Source: Hankyongella sp964404985
GTDB taxonomy: Bacteria; Pseudomonadota; Alphaproteobacteria; Sphingomonadales; Sphingomonadaceae
DNA: 64,000 nt
Direction: 5' to 3'
NCBI GenBank assembly: GCA_964404985.1
Contig: CAYOMD010000006.1
Span: forward strand, 29,515 to 93,514
Position 1 is the stretch's first letter. Every line of letters begins with the position of its first letter. Positions 35,315 through 44,847 of the stretch are shown here, one piece after another. The position numbers and the translations under genes were made by a program. The notes below the pieces were generated by a model, which saw only the letters and a program-made list of their open reading frames with translations, searched no databases and had not been told where the DNA came from.

Positions 35315-35529
35315 GCGCCTGATGTAGCGTCAGGAACAAGAGGGCACCAGTAGCAAGACTTTAGAGTCCGCGTGCTGCACGAGTTCGAGAAGGACGTGAA
35401 TAACGATTCATATAATATCAATAAAAACAATATGATATTGCGTTTGTGATTGTTTTCTTCCAATTTGCAGAAACATTCCTATAAGCGCCAATCAACGGCC
35501 AAACGCCTAGAAACCGGGAGGATCAGACC

Positions 35530-36642
35530 ATGCGCATCGGGGTTCCCAAGGAAATCAAAGTTCACGAGTACCGGGTCGGTCTGACGCCGGGGTCCGTTGC
35601 TGAGCTGACCGCCCATGGCCATGAAGTGCTGGTCGAGACCGGAGCCGGGCTCGGGATCGATTTCACCGACGAGGAATACCAGGCTGCCGGTGCCAGGATC
35701 ATCGGGGGACCAGAGGCGATTTTCGCCGCCGCCGACATGATCGTGAAGGTCAAGGAGCCGCAACTGCACGAATGTGCATGGCTGAGGCAGGGCCAGACCC
35801 TGTTCACCTACCTGCACCTGGCCGCCGACAAGCCGCAGGCGGAAGCGCTGTTGCAGTCCGGTGCGACCTGCATTGCCTATGAGACGGTGACCGATGCCCA
35901 AGGCCGCCTGCCGCTGCTCAAGCCGATGTCCGAAGTGGCCGGCCGGATGTCGATCCAGGTCGGCGCGCACTTCCTGGAGAAGGAGCAGGGGGGACGCGGC
36001 GTGCTGCTGGGCGGCGTGCCGGGAGTTTCCTCCGCCAATGTCGTCATCATCGGCGGTGGGGTCTCGGGCTATAATGCCGCCCAGATTGCGGTCGGCATGC
36101 GTGCCAATGTGACCATTTTCGATACCTCACTTTCGCGTTTGGCGGAGCTGGATCAGTTGTTCGGCTCCAGCATCCGCACAGCCTATGCCACCAAATCCGC
36201 AATCGCGCAGGCGGTTGCCGGTGCGGAGCTGGTGATCGGCGCGGTGCTGGTGCCGGGGGCGGCTGCCCCTAAGCTCATCACCCGCGAACAGCTCAAGTCC
36301 ATGAAGCGCGGCGCGGTGCTGGTAGACATCTCGATCGACCAGGGTGGCTGCTTCGAGACTAGCCACGCCACCACCCACGCCGACCCGGTGTTCGAAGTGG
36401 ACGGCATCATCCATTACTGCGTCGCCAACATGCCCGGCGCGGTTGCCCGCACCTCCACGATTGCGCTGAACAACGCGACGCTGCCGTTCGCCGTGCAACT
36501 GGCACAAAAGGGCCCGTGGGAGGCCATGCGCGCCAACAAGCATCTCGCCCACGGCCTGAATGTCGCCAACGGCAAAATCACCTACCAGGCCGTCGCCGAC
36601 GACCTGAACCTGCCGTTCGAGATGCCCGCGCAACTGGGCTGA
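35530..36642 (+). CDS. ald: Alanine dehydrogenase
   Basis: An NAD-dependent enzyme converting L-alanine to pyruvate and ammonia and back, 370 aa. The N-terminus MRIGVPKEIKVHEYRVGLTP is diagnostic. Catalytic Lys is in VKVKEPQ and His in TYLHLAADK. The NAD-binding glycine motif is VVIIGGGVSGYNAA. RBS GGGAGG precedes ATG 35530. The 215-bp upstream region is strongly AT-rich (35398-35450) with the imperfect palindrome-like tataatatca/aatatgatatt, where an Lrp/AldR-type regulator could bind; that is inference. Confidence 0.96.
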   Translation: MRIGVPKEIKVHEYRVGLTPGSVAELTAHGHEVLVETGAGLGIDFTDEEYQAAGARIIGGPEAIFAAADMIVKVKEPQLHECAWLRQGQTLFTYLHLAADKPQAEALLQSGATCIAYETVTDAQGRLPLLKPMSEVAGRMSIQVGAHFLEKEQGGRGVLLGGVPGVSSANVVIIGGGVSGYNAAQIAVGMRANVTIFDTSLSRLAELDQLFGSSIRTAYATKSAIAQAVAGAELVIGAVLVPGAAAPKLITREQLKSMKRGAVLVDISIDQGGCFETSHATTHADPVFEVDGIIHYCVANMPGAVARTSTIALNNATLPFAVQLAQKGPWEAMRANKHLAHGLNVANGKITYQAVADDLNLPFEMPAQLG

Positions 36643-36645
36643 GGG

Positions 36646-37635
36646 TTAGAGCTTCTGCGCGACCAGCGCCTTGAGGTCTGCCTCGGGGCGTGCGCCCATG
36701 TGGCTGATAATCTCTGCTGCGCAAATGACCCCCATGCGCCCGCACTGATCGAGCGGCAGGCCTTTGGCCAGCCCGGCGAGAAAACCGGCGGCAAACAGAT
36801 CGCCCGCACCCGTTGTGTCCACCACATCCACGCCCGGCTCGGCCGGCACCACGTGCGTTTCGTCGCCAGACACGATCACAGCCCCCTTCTCCGAGCGAGT
36901 GATCGCCACAATATCGCAGGCATCGCGCGCCCAGGCGACCGCGGTGTCGAAATCCTCGGTCTGGGTCAGGGCCTTGATTTCAGCCTCGTTGGCGAACAGG
37001 ATATCGATGTGGTTGGGAATGAGATCGAGAAACTCATCGCGGTAGCGGGCGACACAAAACGAGTCGGACAGGGTGAACGCCACCTTGTTGGCGTGACGGT
37101 GCGCAATCTGGATCGCCGCCATGAACGCCTCTTTCGCGGCAGGCGGGTCCCAGAGGTACCCCTCAAGGTAGATGACTTCGGCACGGGCGATCTGTGCGGA
37201 GTCGATGTCGCTCGGGCTGAGGCCCTGGCTGGCACCCAGAAAGGTGTTCATGGTCCGCTGGCCGTCTTGCGTCACCAGAATCAGGCAGCGCGCGGTCGAG
37301 GCACCCTCGGTGGCCGCGTCCGTCAGATATTCGACACCGGCGGCGCGGATGTCATGAGTGAACACCGCGCCAAGCTGATCGTTGCGCACTTTGCCGACAT
37401 AGCCGGCCGGGACCCCCAGCGCCGCAATGCCGGCAATGGTATTGGCGGCAGACCCGCCGGAGATTTCATGGCCGGGCCCCATCTGGCCGTACAGCCGCTC
37501 GGCCTCGGCCTCGTCGATCAGGCGCATCGACCCCTTGACCAGCTCCTGCGTCGCCAGAAAGTCGTCCTTCGCGTGGGACAGCACATCGACAATCGCGTTG
37601 CCAATGCCGAGAACTGCAAGCCGATGATCGCTCAT
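36646..37635 (-). CDS. Adenosine kinase (PfkB/ribokinase family)
   Basis: A 329-aa sugar or nucleoside kinase. The N-terminal PfkB signature is GHEISGGSAANTIAGIAALG. The C-terminal signature DTTGAGDLFAAGFLAGLAKG contains the catalytic Asp and anion hole. Overall sequence resembles bacterial adenosine kinases (IGNAIVDVLSHAKDDFL). It is convergent with ald, 3 bp apart. Other nucleoside substrates cannot be excluded. Confidence 0.86.
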   Translation of the reverse strand: MSDHRLAVLGIGNAIVDVLSHAKDDFLATQELVKGSMRLIDEAEAERLYGQMGPGHEISGGSAANTIAGIAALGVPAGYVGKVRNDQLGAVFTHDIRAAGVEYLTDAATEGASTARCLILVTQDGQRTMNTFLGASQGLSPSDIDSAQIARAEVIYLEGYLWDPPAAKEAFMAAIQIAHRHANKVAFTLSDSFCVARYRDEFLDLIPNHIDILFANEAEIKALTQTEDFDTAVAWARDACDIVAITRSEKGAVIVSGDETHVVPAEPGVDVVDTTGAGDLFAAGFLAGLAKGLPLDQCGRMGVICAAEIISHMGARPEADLKALVAQKL

Positions 37636-37718
37636 GTCGATGTCTCCGATAGGGAATCCAGAATGCCGCTGCCATACCGGGCAGGATGCGTGATGGCAAC
37701 CGAAGTGGATACTCGCTG

Positions 37719-38411
37719 ATGCTGCACGCCTTCGCCCTGTCGTTCGGACAGATATTCACCGGCCGGTTGCTGCTGATCCTGCTGATCTCCAGCCTGATCT
37801 CGATCGGGCTGTTCGCCGGCCTGTGGGTTGTGCTCGACCGGTTTCTGGACGGGGTCGATCCCGCCGGTTGGCACCCCTGGCTGCAGTGGGTCTGGACGCG
37901 CGGGCAGGATGCAGGCGGCGTGGTGCTGGCGATCCTCGCCGGATTGCTGCTGTTCCCCGCTGTTGCGACTACAGTCATGAGCCTGTTTCTTGATTTTGTG
38001 GTCGATGCCGTGGAGGCTCGCCACTACCCGCACCGCAAGGCGACGCAATCCATCGGTCTGTTCCGGGGTCTGGGGTTGGCGATTGGCTCCGGCCTGCGCA
38101 TGCTGCTGTGGAATCTGGCCGCGTTGCCCGTGTACCTCGCCCTGCTGTTCACTGCCGTCGGCCCCTTCGTGCTGTTCATGGCGATCAACGGCGTGCTGCT
38201 GGGGCGCGATCTGTTCCAGCTGGTGGCATTGCGGCACCTGGCGCCTGAGGCCGAGCGGGCATTCCGCCGGGAGAACCGGGGGGCGGCAAATGGCCTCGGC
38301 ATAGCGGCCTCTGCGCTCTATCTGGTGCCGGTGCTGAACCTGCTCGCGCCTCTGCTTGGGGCGTCCATGGCCACCCACATCGTGCACAGGGTGCTGGAGG
38401 AGAACAGATGA
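37719..38411 (+). CDS. EI24/CysZ-like membrane protein
   Basis: A 230-aa integral membrane protein of the EI24 domain family (CysZ relatives). At least five hydrophobic segments, starting LLLILLISSLISIGLFAGLW. Conserved elements: LDFVVDAVEARHYP, ALPVYLALLFTAVGP and a central GVLLGRDLFQLVALRH. CysZ of E. coli transports sulfate, but this branch is not characterised. ATG 37719 excludes a hydrophilic upstream extension. It overlaps the next lipoprotein gene by 4 bp. Confidence 0.84.
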   Translation: MLHAFALSFGQIFTGRLLLILLISSLISIGLFAGLWVVLDRFLDGVDPAGWHPWLQWVWTRGQDAGGVVLAILAGLLLFPAVATTVMSLFLDFVVDAVEARHYPHRKATQSIGLFRGLGLAIGSGLRMLLWNLAALPVYLALLFTAVGPFVLFMAINGVLLGRDLFQLVALRHLAPEAERAFRRENRGAANGLGIAASALYLVPVLNLLAPLLGASMATHIVHRVLEENR

Positions 38412-38824
38412 CCCGCTTCATGGCGCTCGGCCTGATCCTTCTGCTTGCGGCCTGTGCGCAGCCGGCGGCTACACCTCGCATCGCACCAGTACCGCCGTCG
38501 CCCGCACCTGTCTCTCCAACCACAGCCTGGGTCATCGGCCAGTCGCCGGATGCTGTGATCGCCCGCCTCGGCCCTGCGACATTCGCGCGCGAAACACCAT
38601 CCGCGCGACACCTGCAGTTTGCCTATGTGCCATGCATCCTGGATGTCTATTTCTACCCGCCGCAACCGGGGGCAGCACTGCTTGGCACGTTTGTCGATGC
38701 GCGCTCGGAGCGCGGCCCGGCCATGGATCCGGTCGCGTGCATCGCCGCACAGCGCGAGCGGCGGATCAACCCGCAGAAGTTCCTTCAGTCACAGCCCGGG
38801 GCTGGAGTGTACCCACCCCGTTAA
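38408..38824 (+). CDS. Small putative lipoprotein
   Basis: A 138-aa protein with a lipoprotein signal and lipobox LLAAC (Cys at about residue 16), then a proline-rich linker. The rest (WVIGQSPDAVIARLGPATFARE...LQFAYVPCILDVYFYP) resembles small outer-membrane lipoproteins of the SmpA/BamE-like fold by pattern only. ATGA overlap with the EI24 gene suggests they work together. Function unknown. Confidence 0.75.
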   Translation: MTRFMALGLILLLAACAQPAATPRIAPVPPSPAPVSPTTAWVIGQSPDAVIARLGPATFARETPSARHLQFAYVPCILDVYFYPPQPGAALLGTFVDARSERGPAMDPVACIAAQRERRINPQKFLQSQPGAGVYPPR

Positions 38825-38873
38825 CCACAACTGATTACGGGAAATTTTACCCGCGCGCTGTAGATGCGGTGGT

Positions 38874-40547
38874 ATGGAAGACGTTCAATCGTTCGCGGAC
38901 TCAGGGGAAAATGTCGAGACATGGATCCTGGAGGCGACGCGGGAAGCATCACCGCCGCCCCCGGCGCCTGCGCGGCTCGGGCGTATTGTCTCGATATCCG
39001 GCCTTAACCTGGTCGCCCTGATCGATCCGGAAATCTGCGGGGCCGGTGGCAAAGCAGAACTGCGCAAGGGTGAGAGCGTGCGCCTGCACTGCGGCGCACA
39101 CCGGGTCTTCGGCATGATCACCGGCCTGACCATCCCGATGCCGGAGAACGGTGACAAGTCAGAACTCCACCTCGCCGAGATCGAACTGGTCGGCGAGACC
39201 ACGCCGGAATCGAACGGCATGTTCAAGCGCGGGGTGTCCCGCCACCCGGCGCTCGGCGAAATCCTGCATCTGGCGACAGCGGATGATCTGGAGACGATCT
39301 ATAATTTCTCCTGCGGTGCCGCGATTGCCATCGGCAGGCTGCATCAGTCCGAGGACCGCCGCGCCTATGCCTCGGTTGACGGCATGCTCGGCAAGCACGT
39401 CGCGATTCTCGGCTCGACCGGGTCCGGCAAATCCTGCGCTGTCGCCCTGCTGCTGCGCCGCCTGCTCGACCGTCATACCCAGGCGCACATCGTTCTGCTC
39501 GACATGCACGGCGAATATGCCGCGGCCTTCCCGAACCGCGCGGAGATCCTCACGCCGCAGACTATGGAGTTGCCCTACTGGCTGTTCACCGCGGACGAGC
39601 TCGCGGCGATCATCTCCGGCAACCGCGATACTGGCGACCATGCGGAAGAGGCCATCCTGCTGCTGAAGGAGCTGATCCCGGTGGCGCGGCGCGCCTATGC
39701 CAAGACCATCCACTTCCCTGAAAATCTGGTGATGCTCGACACCCCGACACCCTACGCCATGCGCGAGGTGATCCGGCTGATCGACGAGCATATGGGCAAG
39801 TTCGAGAAGTCTCAGCCGCTGCTCGCGGCCCGCTGGCTGAAGAACCGGCTGGAGACCCTGCGCAGCGACGCCCGCTTCGGCTTCATGTTCGGCGGCCTCA
39901 CCCTGCGCGATACCATGGCGGACATCGTTCGCCGCATGTTCCGCATTCCGGTCGAGGGCAAGCCGCTGACGATCATCGATTTGTCCGGCGTGCCGTCCGA
40001 AGTGCTGAATGTCGTGCTATCGGTGCTGTGCCGTATGACCTTCGACTTCGCACTGTGGAGCCGGGGCGAGCACCCGATCCTCCTGGTATGCGAAGAAGCG
40101 CACCATTATGTGCCGGCTGACCCGAAATCCGGGTTTGAGCCGACCAAGAACGCCGTCGCGCGCATCGCCAAGGAGGGCCGCAAATACGGCCTGTCCCTGG
40201 CGATTGTCAGCCAGCGCCCAAGCGAAATCGACCCGACCATCCTGTCACAATGCAACACGGTGGTGGCCTTCCGCATCACCAACCCGCGCGATCAGGATAT
40301 CGTGCGTGGTGTGATGGCGGACAGTGCGACCGGCCTGCTCGACTTCCTGCCGTCGCTCTCGACCGGGGAGGCGATCATGACCGGCGAGGCGTTCCCGGTG
40401 CCGCAGCGCGTGGTGCTAGACCCGCTGCCCGAAGACCAGCGGCCACGGTCCGCAACTGCGGCCTTCTCGACCCGGTGGAACACGGCAGACAGCGGCGAGG
40501 ATAGCGTCGCCACCATCATCGATCGCTGGCGTCGCCAGAGCCGCTAG
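38874..40547 (+). CDS. HerA-type hexameric ATPase
   Basis: A 557-aa protein of the HerA/FtsK superfamily. An N-terminal HAS-barrel (about 30-120) precedes the ATPase. Walker A is LGSTGSGKSC (about 180), the IVLLDMHGEY strand carries an acidic site, Walker B is LLVCEEAHHYVP, and an arginine/sensor region is VSQRPSEIDPTILSQCN. Archaeal and bacterial HerA usually acts with the NurA nuclease in end resection, or with DUF4297/Sir2 effectors in defence systems. No nuclease or effector lies beside it. Next to it is the convergent cysH. Confidence 0.88.
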   Translation: MEDVQSFADSGENVETWILEATREASPPPPAPARLGRIVSISGLNLVALIDPEICGAGGKAELRKGESVRLHCGAHRVFGMITGLTIPMPENGDKSELHLAEIELVGETTPESNGMFKRGVSRHPALGEILHLATADDLETIYNFSCGAAIAIGRLHQSEDRRAYASVDGMLGKHVAILGSTGSGKSCAVALLLRRLLDRHTQAHIVLLDMHGEYAAAFPNRAEILTPQTMELPYWLFTADELAAIISGNRDTGDHAEEAILLLKELIPVARRAYAKTIHFPENLVMLDTPTPYAMREVIRLIDEHMGKFEKSQPLLAARWLKNRLETLRSDARFGFMFGGLTLRDTMADIVRRMFRIPVEGKPLTIIDLSGVPSEVLNVVLSVLCRMTFDFALWSRGEHPILLVCEEAHHYVPADPKSGFEPTKNAVARIAKEGRKYGLSLAIVSQRPSEIDPTILSQCNTVVAFRITNPRDQDIVRGVMADSATGLLDFLPSLSTGEAIMTGEAFPVPQRVVLDPLPEDQRPRSATAAFSTRWNTADSGEDSVATIIDRWRRQSR

Positions 40548-40556
40548 GGCATCGCT

Positions 40557-41354
40557 CTAAAAAACCGGTTGCTGGTCCGGGTCAAACGGGGTGACATCCG
40601 CGCCGTCGCTGCTGTGGATGCCGCATTCGGTCTTGTTCCAGCCGCGCCAGCGACCAGCGCGCGGATCCTCGCCCGGTTTCACCACGCTGGTGCACGGCAT
40701 GCAGCCGATGGAGAGGTAGCCTTGCGCCTCCAGCGGGTGGCGCGGCAGGGCGTGGGTCTCGAAATAGGCGTCGAGATCGGCCTTGGCCCAGCCGGCCAGA
40801 GGGTTGATCTTGAGCTTGCCCTTCTCCACCTCGAACAGCGGCAGGTTGGCTCGGGTCTTCGCCTGGAAGCCCTTGCGCCCGGAAATCCAAACCTCGACGC
40901 CGTCCAGCGCCGTGTCCAGCGGGGCGACCTTGCGCACGGCACAACAGCCATCCGGATCGTAGGACCAGCGCAACTGCTGCGGATCGACCGCTGCCAACTG
41001 CGCCGCCTCCGGCGTCACACTGTCGACACTGGTCAGGCCCAGCCGTGCAATCAAGGTGTCGCGGTACGCCAGGGTCTCGGGGAACAGGCGCAGGGTATCG
41101 ACAAAGATGACCGGGGTGCTCGGCTCAGCCGCCGCCACCAGATGTAGCAGGACCGCGGATTCGACACCGAAAGACGACACGACACTTACCCGGCCCGGCA
41201 GCAGTTCGTTCAGGACTACGCGCAGCATGTCCTGCGTCGGTACGCCGGCAAAGCGGGCGTTGAGCGCATCCGCGTCCGCCTGAGTCCAGAGGCGGATTAC
41301 GTCAGGCACATGAGACTTGGTAGACTGTGCAGTCACAGCAGACAGATAGGTCAT
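40557..41354 (-). CDS. cysH: Assimilatory APS/PAPS reductase CysH
   Basis: A 265-aa enzyme reducing (phospho)adenylyl sulfate to sulfite. The PP-loop is SSFGVESAVLLH. The paired cysteines GCCAVRK and GCMPCTS form the [4Fe-4S] site that marks APS-reducing enzymes. The catalytic Cys is in NKTECGIH near the C-terminus. With these motifs APS is the likely substrate. ATGA overlap with the DUF934 gene; last in the sulfate assimilation operon. Confidence 0.94.
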   Translation of the reverse strand: MTYLSAVTAQSTKSHVPDVIRLWTQADADALNARFAGVPTQDMLRVVLNELLPGRVSVVSSFGVESAVLLHLVAAAEPSTPVIFVDTLRLFPETLAYRDTLIARLGLTSVDSVTPEAAQLAAVDPQQLRWSYDPDGCCAVRKVAPLDTALDGVEVWISGRKGFQAKTRANLPLFEVEKGKLKINPLAGWAKADLDAYFETHALPRHPLEAQGYLSIGCMPCTSVVKPGEDPRAGRWRGWNKTECGIHSSDGADVTPFDPDQQPVF

Positions 41355-41872
41355 GACGACCTCCGCAGTTGCCAGACTGGCGCGCGTGGATCGCTGCCGC
41401 GCTGGTAGACGTAGGCATAGCGATCGAGCGCCGCCTTCGCAGCCTCGGCGCTGACCGCCGGGTTGAGGACGAACTGGTCGATCCCGCAGCGGGCCATGAA
41501 GGCGATCTGGTCGGCCAGAACGTCGCCGACGGCCCGCAACGCGCCCGTATACCCCAGACAGTCACGCAGGATGCGCGCCGTGGAATAGGCGCGACCGTCG
41601 CGGAACTTCGGGAACACCAGGTCAATGAGGTCAAGGCGCGGCAGATGCTCGGCCAGCGCCCGGGCGTCATCCTCCGGCATCAGGCGCACACCGCGTGCGT
41701 CCGTCTCTGCCAGGCGCTTGAGGCCAACCACGCAGGTGGTGCCGGCCTCCGCCTCATCCGGGACAAAAGCCCAGTCCAGTGCTGCATCGCGCAGGCTGAG
41801 GCGCACGCCGGAGACATCCACGTCGATGGCGGCGCGCTCCTGCTCCCGGCGTTCGATGGCGGGGTTAGCCAT
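41351..41872 (-). CDS. DUF934-family protein of sulfate assimilation
   Basis: A 173-aa protein regularly found between sulfite reductase and CysH in alpha- and betaproteobacteria. Family blocks: LPRLDLIDLVFPKFRDGRAYS, LRDCLGYTGALRAVGDVLADQ and FMARCGIDQFVL. It overlaps cysI by 8 bp and cysH by 4 bp. The exact biochemical role is unknown; context implies support of sulfite or nitrite reduction. Confidence 0.88.
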   Translation of the reverse strand: MANPAIERREQERAAIDVDVSGVRLSLRDAALDWAFVPDEAEAGTTCVVGLKRLAETDARGVRLMPEDDARALAEHLPRLDLIDLVFPKFRDGRAYSTARILRDCLGYTGALRAVGDVLADQIAFMARCGIDQFVLNPAVSAEAAKAALDRYAYVYQRGSDPRAPVWQLRRSS

Positions 41873-43565
41873 ACACGGCCTCCTTGAAAGTCTGGGCACC
41901 GGTGCGGCGGTAGGTATCGAGGAAGCGCTCGCCGGGCTGGCGGACGCTGCGATAATGCTCGATGACCGTCTCGACGGCGTCGAGAACGCCCGCCTCGTCG
42001 AAGCCGGGGCCGAGGATTTCCGCGATGGAGGCATCCTCTGCCCCTGAGCCACCCAGCAGAAGCTGATAGTTTTCCGCACCCTTGCGATCAACGCCGAGGA
42101 TGCCGATGTGGCCGGCGTGGTGGTGCCCGCAGGCATTGATGCAGCCGGAAATCTTGATCTTCAACTCACCGAGGTCAGCCTGACGATCCCAGTCGGCAAA
42201 GCGCTCGTGGATTTTGAGCGCCAGCGGGATCGAGCGGGCATTGGCGAGACTGCAATAGTCGAGCCCCGGGCAGGCGATGATGTCCGAGACGAGCCCGGCG
42301 TTGGCGGTTGCCAGCCCGATCTCGACCAGCGTGCTCCAGACCCTGTGCAAGTCTGCGGCGCGCACATGGGGCAGGACCAGGTTCTGCTCGTGGGTGACGC
42401 GGACCTCGCCGAATGAACAGGTGTCAGCCAGTGCGGCAATGGCATCCAGCTGGTCGGCCGAGGCGTCACCCGGTATGCCCGCTGTGCCGTCCGCGTTCAG
42501 TGGCTTCAGGCTGATGGTCGCAATCCGGTAGCCCGGTGCCTTGTGGCTGGCGACATTGCGCTGCACCCACTGGGCGAACGCCGGGTCAGCCGCCAGCGCT
42601 GCCTCGAATGCTGCGTCGGTCGCGGCGGCATCAAACGGTGGCGGGGCGAAAAAGGCGGCAATCCGCGCGATCTCGGCATCCGGCGCGTCAATGCCCTGCT
42701 TCAGGATCGACTGCCACTCGTCGTCCACCTGGCGCGCGAATTCCCCTGCGCCGATCTCGTGCACCAGGATTTTGATGCGTGCCTTGTAGATGTTGTCGCG
42801 CCGTCCGTAGCGGTTGTAGACCCGCATGATCGCCTCGACGTAGCTGAGAAACTGCGCCGTCGGCAGAAACGGCTTGATCAGCTTGCCGACAATCGGCGTG
42901 CGGCCCATGCCACCACCGACATAGACCTCAAAGCCCAGCCCGTCGTCACCCTGCACCATGCGCAGGCCGATATCGTGGAACAGGATGGCGGCACGGTCGC
43001 TTTGCGCGCCGGTTATCGCCACTTTGAACTTGCGCGGCAGGTAGGAGAATTCCGGGTGGAAGGTTGAGTACTGGCGCAGCAGCTCGGCCCAGGGGCGCGG
43101 GTCCGCCACTTCCTCGTCGGTTGCACCGGCAAACTGGTCGGCGGTGATGTTGCGGATGCAATTGCCGGAAGTCTGGATGGCATGCATCTCGACATCGGCC
43201 AGCGCCTGCAGGATGTCGCCAGCCTCCTCCAGCTTGATCCAGTTGTACTGGACGTTCTGGCGGGTGGTGAAGTGCGCATAACCCTTGTCAAAGCGCCGGG
43301 CGATGTGCGCCAGCTGGCGCAGCTGCGCCGAGGACAATGTGCCGTAGGGGATCGCGACCCGCAGCATGTAGGCATGGAGCTGCAGGTAGAGGCCGTTCAT
43401 CAGCCGCAGCGGCTTGAACTGGTCCTCGGTCAGCTCCCCAGCCAGGCGGCGCGCGACCTGATCGCGGAACTCATCGACCCGGGTCTGGACAATCGCCTGG
43501 TCGAAATCGTCATAGCGGTACATGTGCGCCTGAACCGGCGCGGTGCGCAGCGCTGCAAGGCTCAT
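41865..43565 (-). CDS. cysI: Sulfite/nitrite reductase hemoprotein CysI
   Basis: A 566-aa siroheme and [4Fe-4S] enzyme reducing sulfite to sulfide. Two ferredoxin-like halves are present (HFTTRQNVQYNW in the first). The cluster ligands are C-x5-C in ACPGLDYC and C-x3-C in GCINACGHHHAGHIG. The operon with cobA (siroheme precursor) and cysH argues for sulfite over nitrite. It overlaps the DUF2849 and DUF934 genes. Confidence 0.94.
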   Translation of the reverse strand: MSLAALRTAPVQAHMYRYDDFDQAIVQTRVDEFRDQVARRLAGELTEDQFKPLRLMNGLYLQLHAYMLRVAIPYGTLSSAQLRQLAHIARRFDKGYAHFTTRQNVQYNWIKLEEAGDILQALADVEMHAIQTSGNCIRNITADQFAGATDEEVADPRPWAELLRQYSTFHPEFSYLPRKFKVAITGAQSDRAAILFHDIGLRMVQGDDGLGFEVYVGGGMGRTPIVGKLIKPFLPTAQFLSYVEAIMRVYNRYGRRDNIYKARIKILVHEIGAGEFARQVDDEWQSILKQGIDAPDAEIARIAAFFAPPPFDAAATDAAFEAALAADPAFAQWVQRNVASHKAPGYRIATISLKPLNADGTAGIPGDASADQLDAIAALADTCSFGEVRVTHEQNLVLPHVRAADLHRVWSTLVEIGLATANAGLVSDIIACPGLDYCSLANARSIPLALKIHERFADWDRQADLGELKIKISGCINACGHHHAGHIGILGVDRKGAENYQLLLGGSGAEDASIAEILGPGFDEAGVLDAVETVIEHYRSVRQPGERFLDTYRRTGAQTFKEAVYG

Positions 43566-43861
43566 GCTTGTGCTCCTGTATTGAAATCAGCCTGTTTGCC
43601 AAGGTCCGGCCGCACGCTGGGGCCAAGCGCCCGCACCCGCTCGCGCGCGCGCACCGGCACCGGGCCGTCTGCGGTTTCTGTGACGTCGACAAGATAGGTC
43701 TCAACCACCCGGCGGGCGGCGACTTCTGCCGCCGCCACCTGCTCGGCCTCGGCGGTGTCGGCGACGATCATCGCCTCGCGGATGTCCCGGCTCCAGCGAT
43801 GGCCGGTCCAGTAGACCACATCGCCGGTCAGCAGATCGTTGGCATTCAGGATTTGCGGCAT
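43562..43861 (-). CDS. DUF2849-family protein
   Basis: A 99-aa alphaproteobacterial protein typical of this operon. Family pattern: ILNANDLLTGDVVYWTGHRWSRDIREAMIVAD and VVETYLVDVTETADGPVPVRARERVRALGP. ATGA overlap with cysI; cobA ends 1 bp before its ATG. Function unknown, probably linked to sulfite reductase. Confidence 0.88.
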   Translation of the reverse strand: MPQILNANDLLTGDVVYWTGHRWSRDIREAMIVADTAEAEQVAAAEVAARRVVETYLVDVTETADGPVPVRARERVRALGPSVRPDLGKQADFNTGAQA

Positions 43862-43862
43862 G

Positions 43863-44678
43863 TCATTCGGTTCCCAGGGCTTCGAACGCCGGCAGCGCGA
43901 ACGTCTGTGGTGACAAAGGGGCGTGCGCGGCTACCGCGCCGACTACGATCAGCGCAGGGCTTTGCACATCATGGTCACGGACGAGGTCAGCCAGCCGGTC
44001 CAGCCGCCCGCGCAGCACCCGCGCCTCCGGCCGGGTGCCGTTCTCGACGATGGCGACCGGCGTTGCCTCCGGCAGGCCGTCCGCCATCAGTTTGGCGGCG
44101 GCATCGGCGGCGGTCGCCAGCCCCATGTAGATGACCAGTGTCCGGCCCGGTCCTGCCAGCCCGCGCCAGTCCTGGCTTGCAAGATCGCGCTTCTGCCCGG
44201 CCACGAAAGTGACGCTGCTGGCGATATCCCGGTGGGTCAGCGGCATGCCGACACCGGCGGCGCACCCGAGTGCGGCGGTAATGCCGGGTACGATATCGAC
44301 GGGAACGCCGGCGGCGAGCGCTGCGTCCATCTCCTCCCCGCCGCGGCCGAAGATGAACGGATCCCCGCCCTTCAGCCGCACGACATACTGGCCGCTCTGC
44401 GCCTCCGCGACCAGCAGCGCGTTGATCGCCTCCTGCGGCATGCTGTGGTGGTCGCGCCGCTTGGCGACGCTGATCAGCAGGGCCTCCGGCCGCACCAGCG
44501 CCAGAATCCGCGGATCGACCAGGCCGTCATGGACGACCACGTCTGCCGCACCAAGCGCGCGTGCGGCGCGCACGGTCAGCAAGTCCGGGTCACCGGGGCC
44601 AGCGCCCACAAGGCTGATACGACCACCGGACGCATGGCCGGCACGGGAGAGGGGGTAAGGGAGCATGGGTGTCTTCAT
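43863..44678 (-). CDS. cobA: Uroporphyrinogen-III C-methyltransferase (CobA/SUMT)
   Basis: A 271-aa SAM-dependent enzyme making precorrin-2, the precursor of siroheme needed by CysI. SUMT signatures are LVGAGPGDPDLLTVRAARAL and VRLKGGDPFIFGRGGEE, with PGITAALGCAAGVGMPLTHR in the middle. No CysG dehydrogenase/ferrochelatase domain is fused. ATG 44678 has GAGGG 6 nt upstream. First gene of the sulfate assimilation operon. Confidence 0.94.
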   Translation of the reverse strand: MKTPMLPYPLSRAGHASGGRISLVGAGPGDPDLLTVRAARALGAADVVVHDGLVDPRILALVRPEALLISVAKRRDHHSMPQEAINALLVAEAQSGQYVVRLKGGDPFIFGRGGEEMDAALAAGVPVDIVPGITAALGCAAGVGMPLTHRDIASSVTFVAGQKRDLASQDWRGLAGPGRTLVIYMGLATAADAAAKLMADGLPEATPVAIVENGTRPEARVLRGRLDRLADLVRDHDVQSPALIVVGAVAAHAPLSPQTFALPAFEALGTE

Positions 44679-44847
44679 AGCAGCCCTCACATGGCGATGC
44701 GGCGCTGATCGTACAAACCAGCTTTTCTTGGGTCGCGACAAGGCCGGCTTGCGGGGGCGGGAGCCGCAATAATGTGCCTAAGCCAATATGGCTGGTCCAG
44801 ACGGCGAAAACCCGCGTATATAGGCAGAAATTGATCGGGAGATTGCC

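Noticed and set aside
38408..38824. Assigning the small lipoprotein to BamE/SmpA
   Set aside because: Only a loose pattern match; the conserved BamE core residues are not convincingly present.
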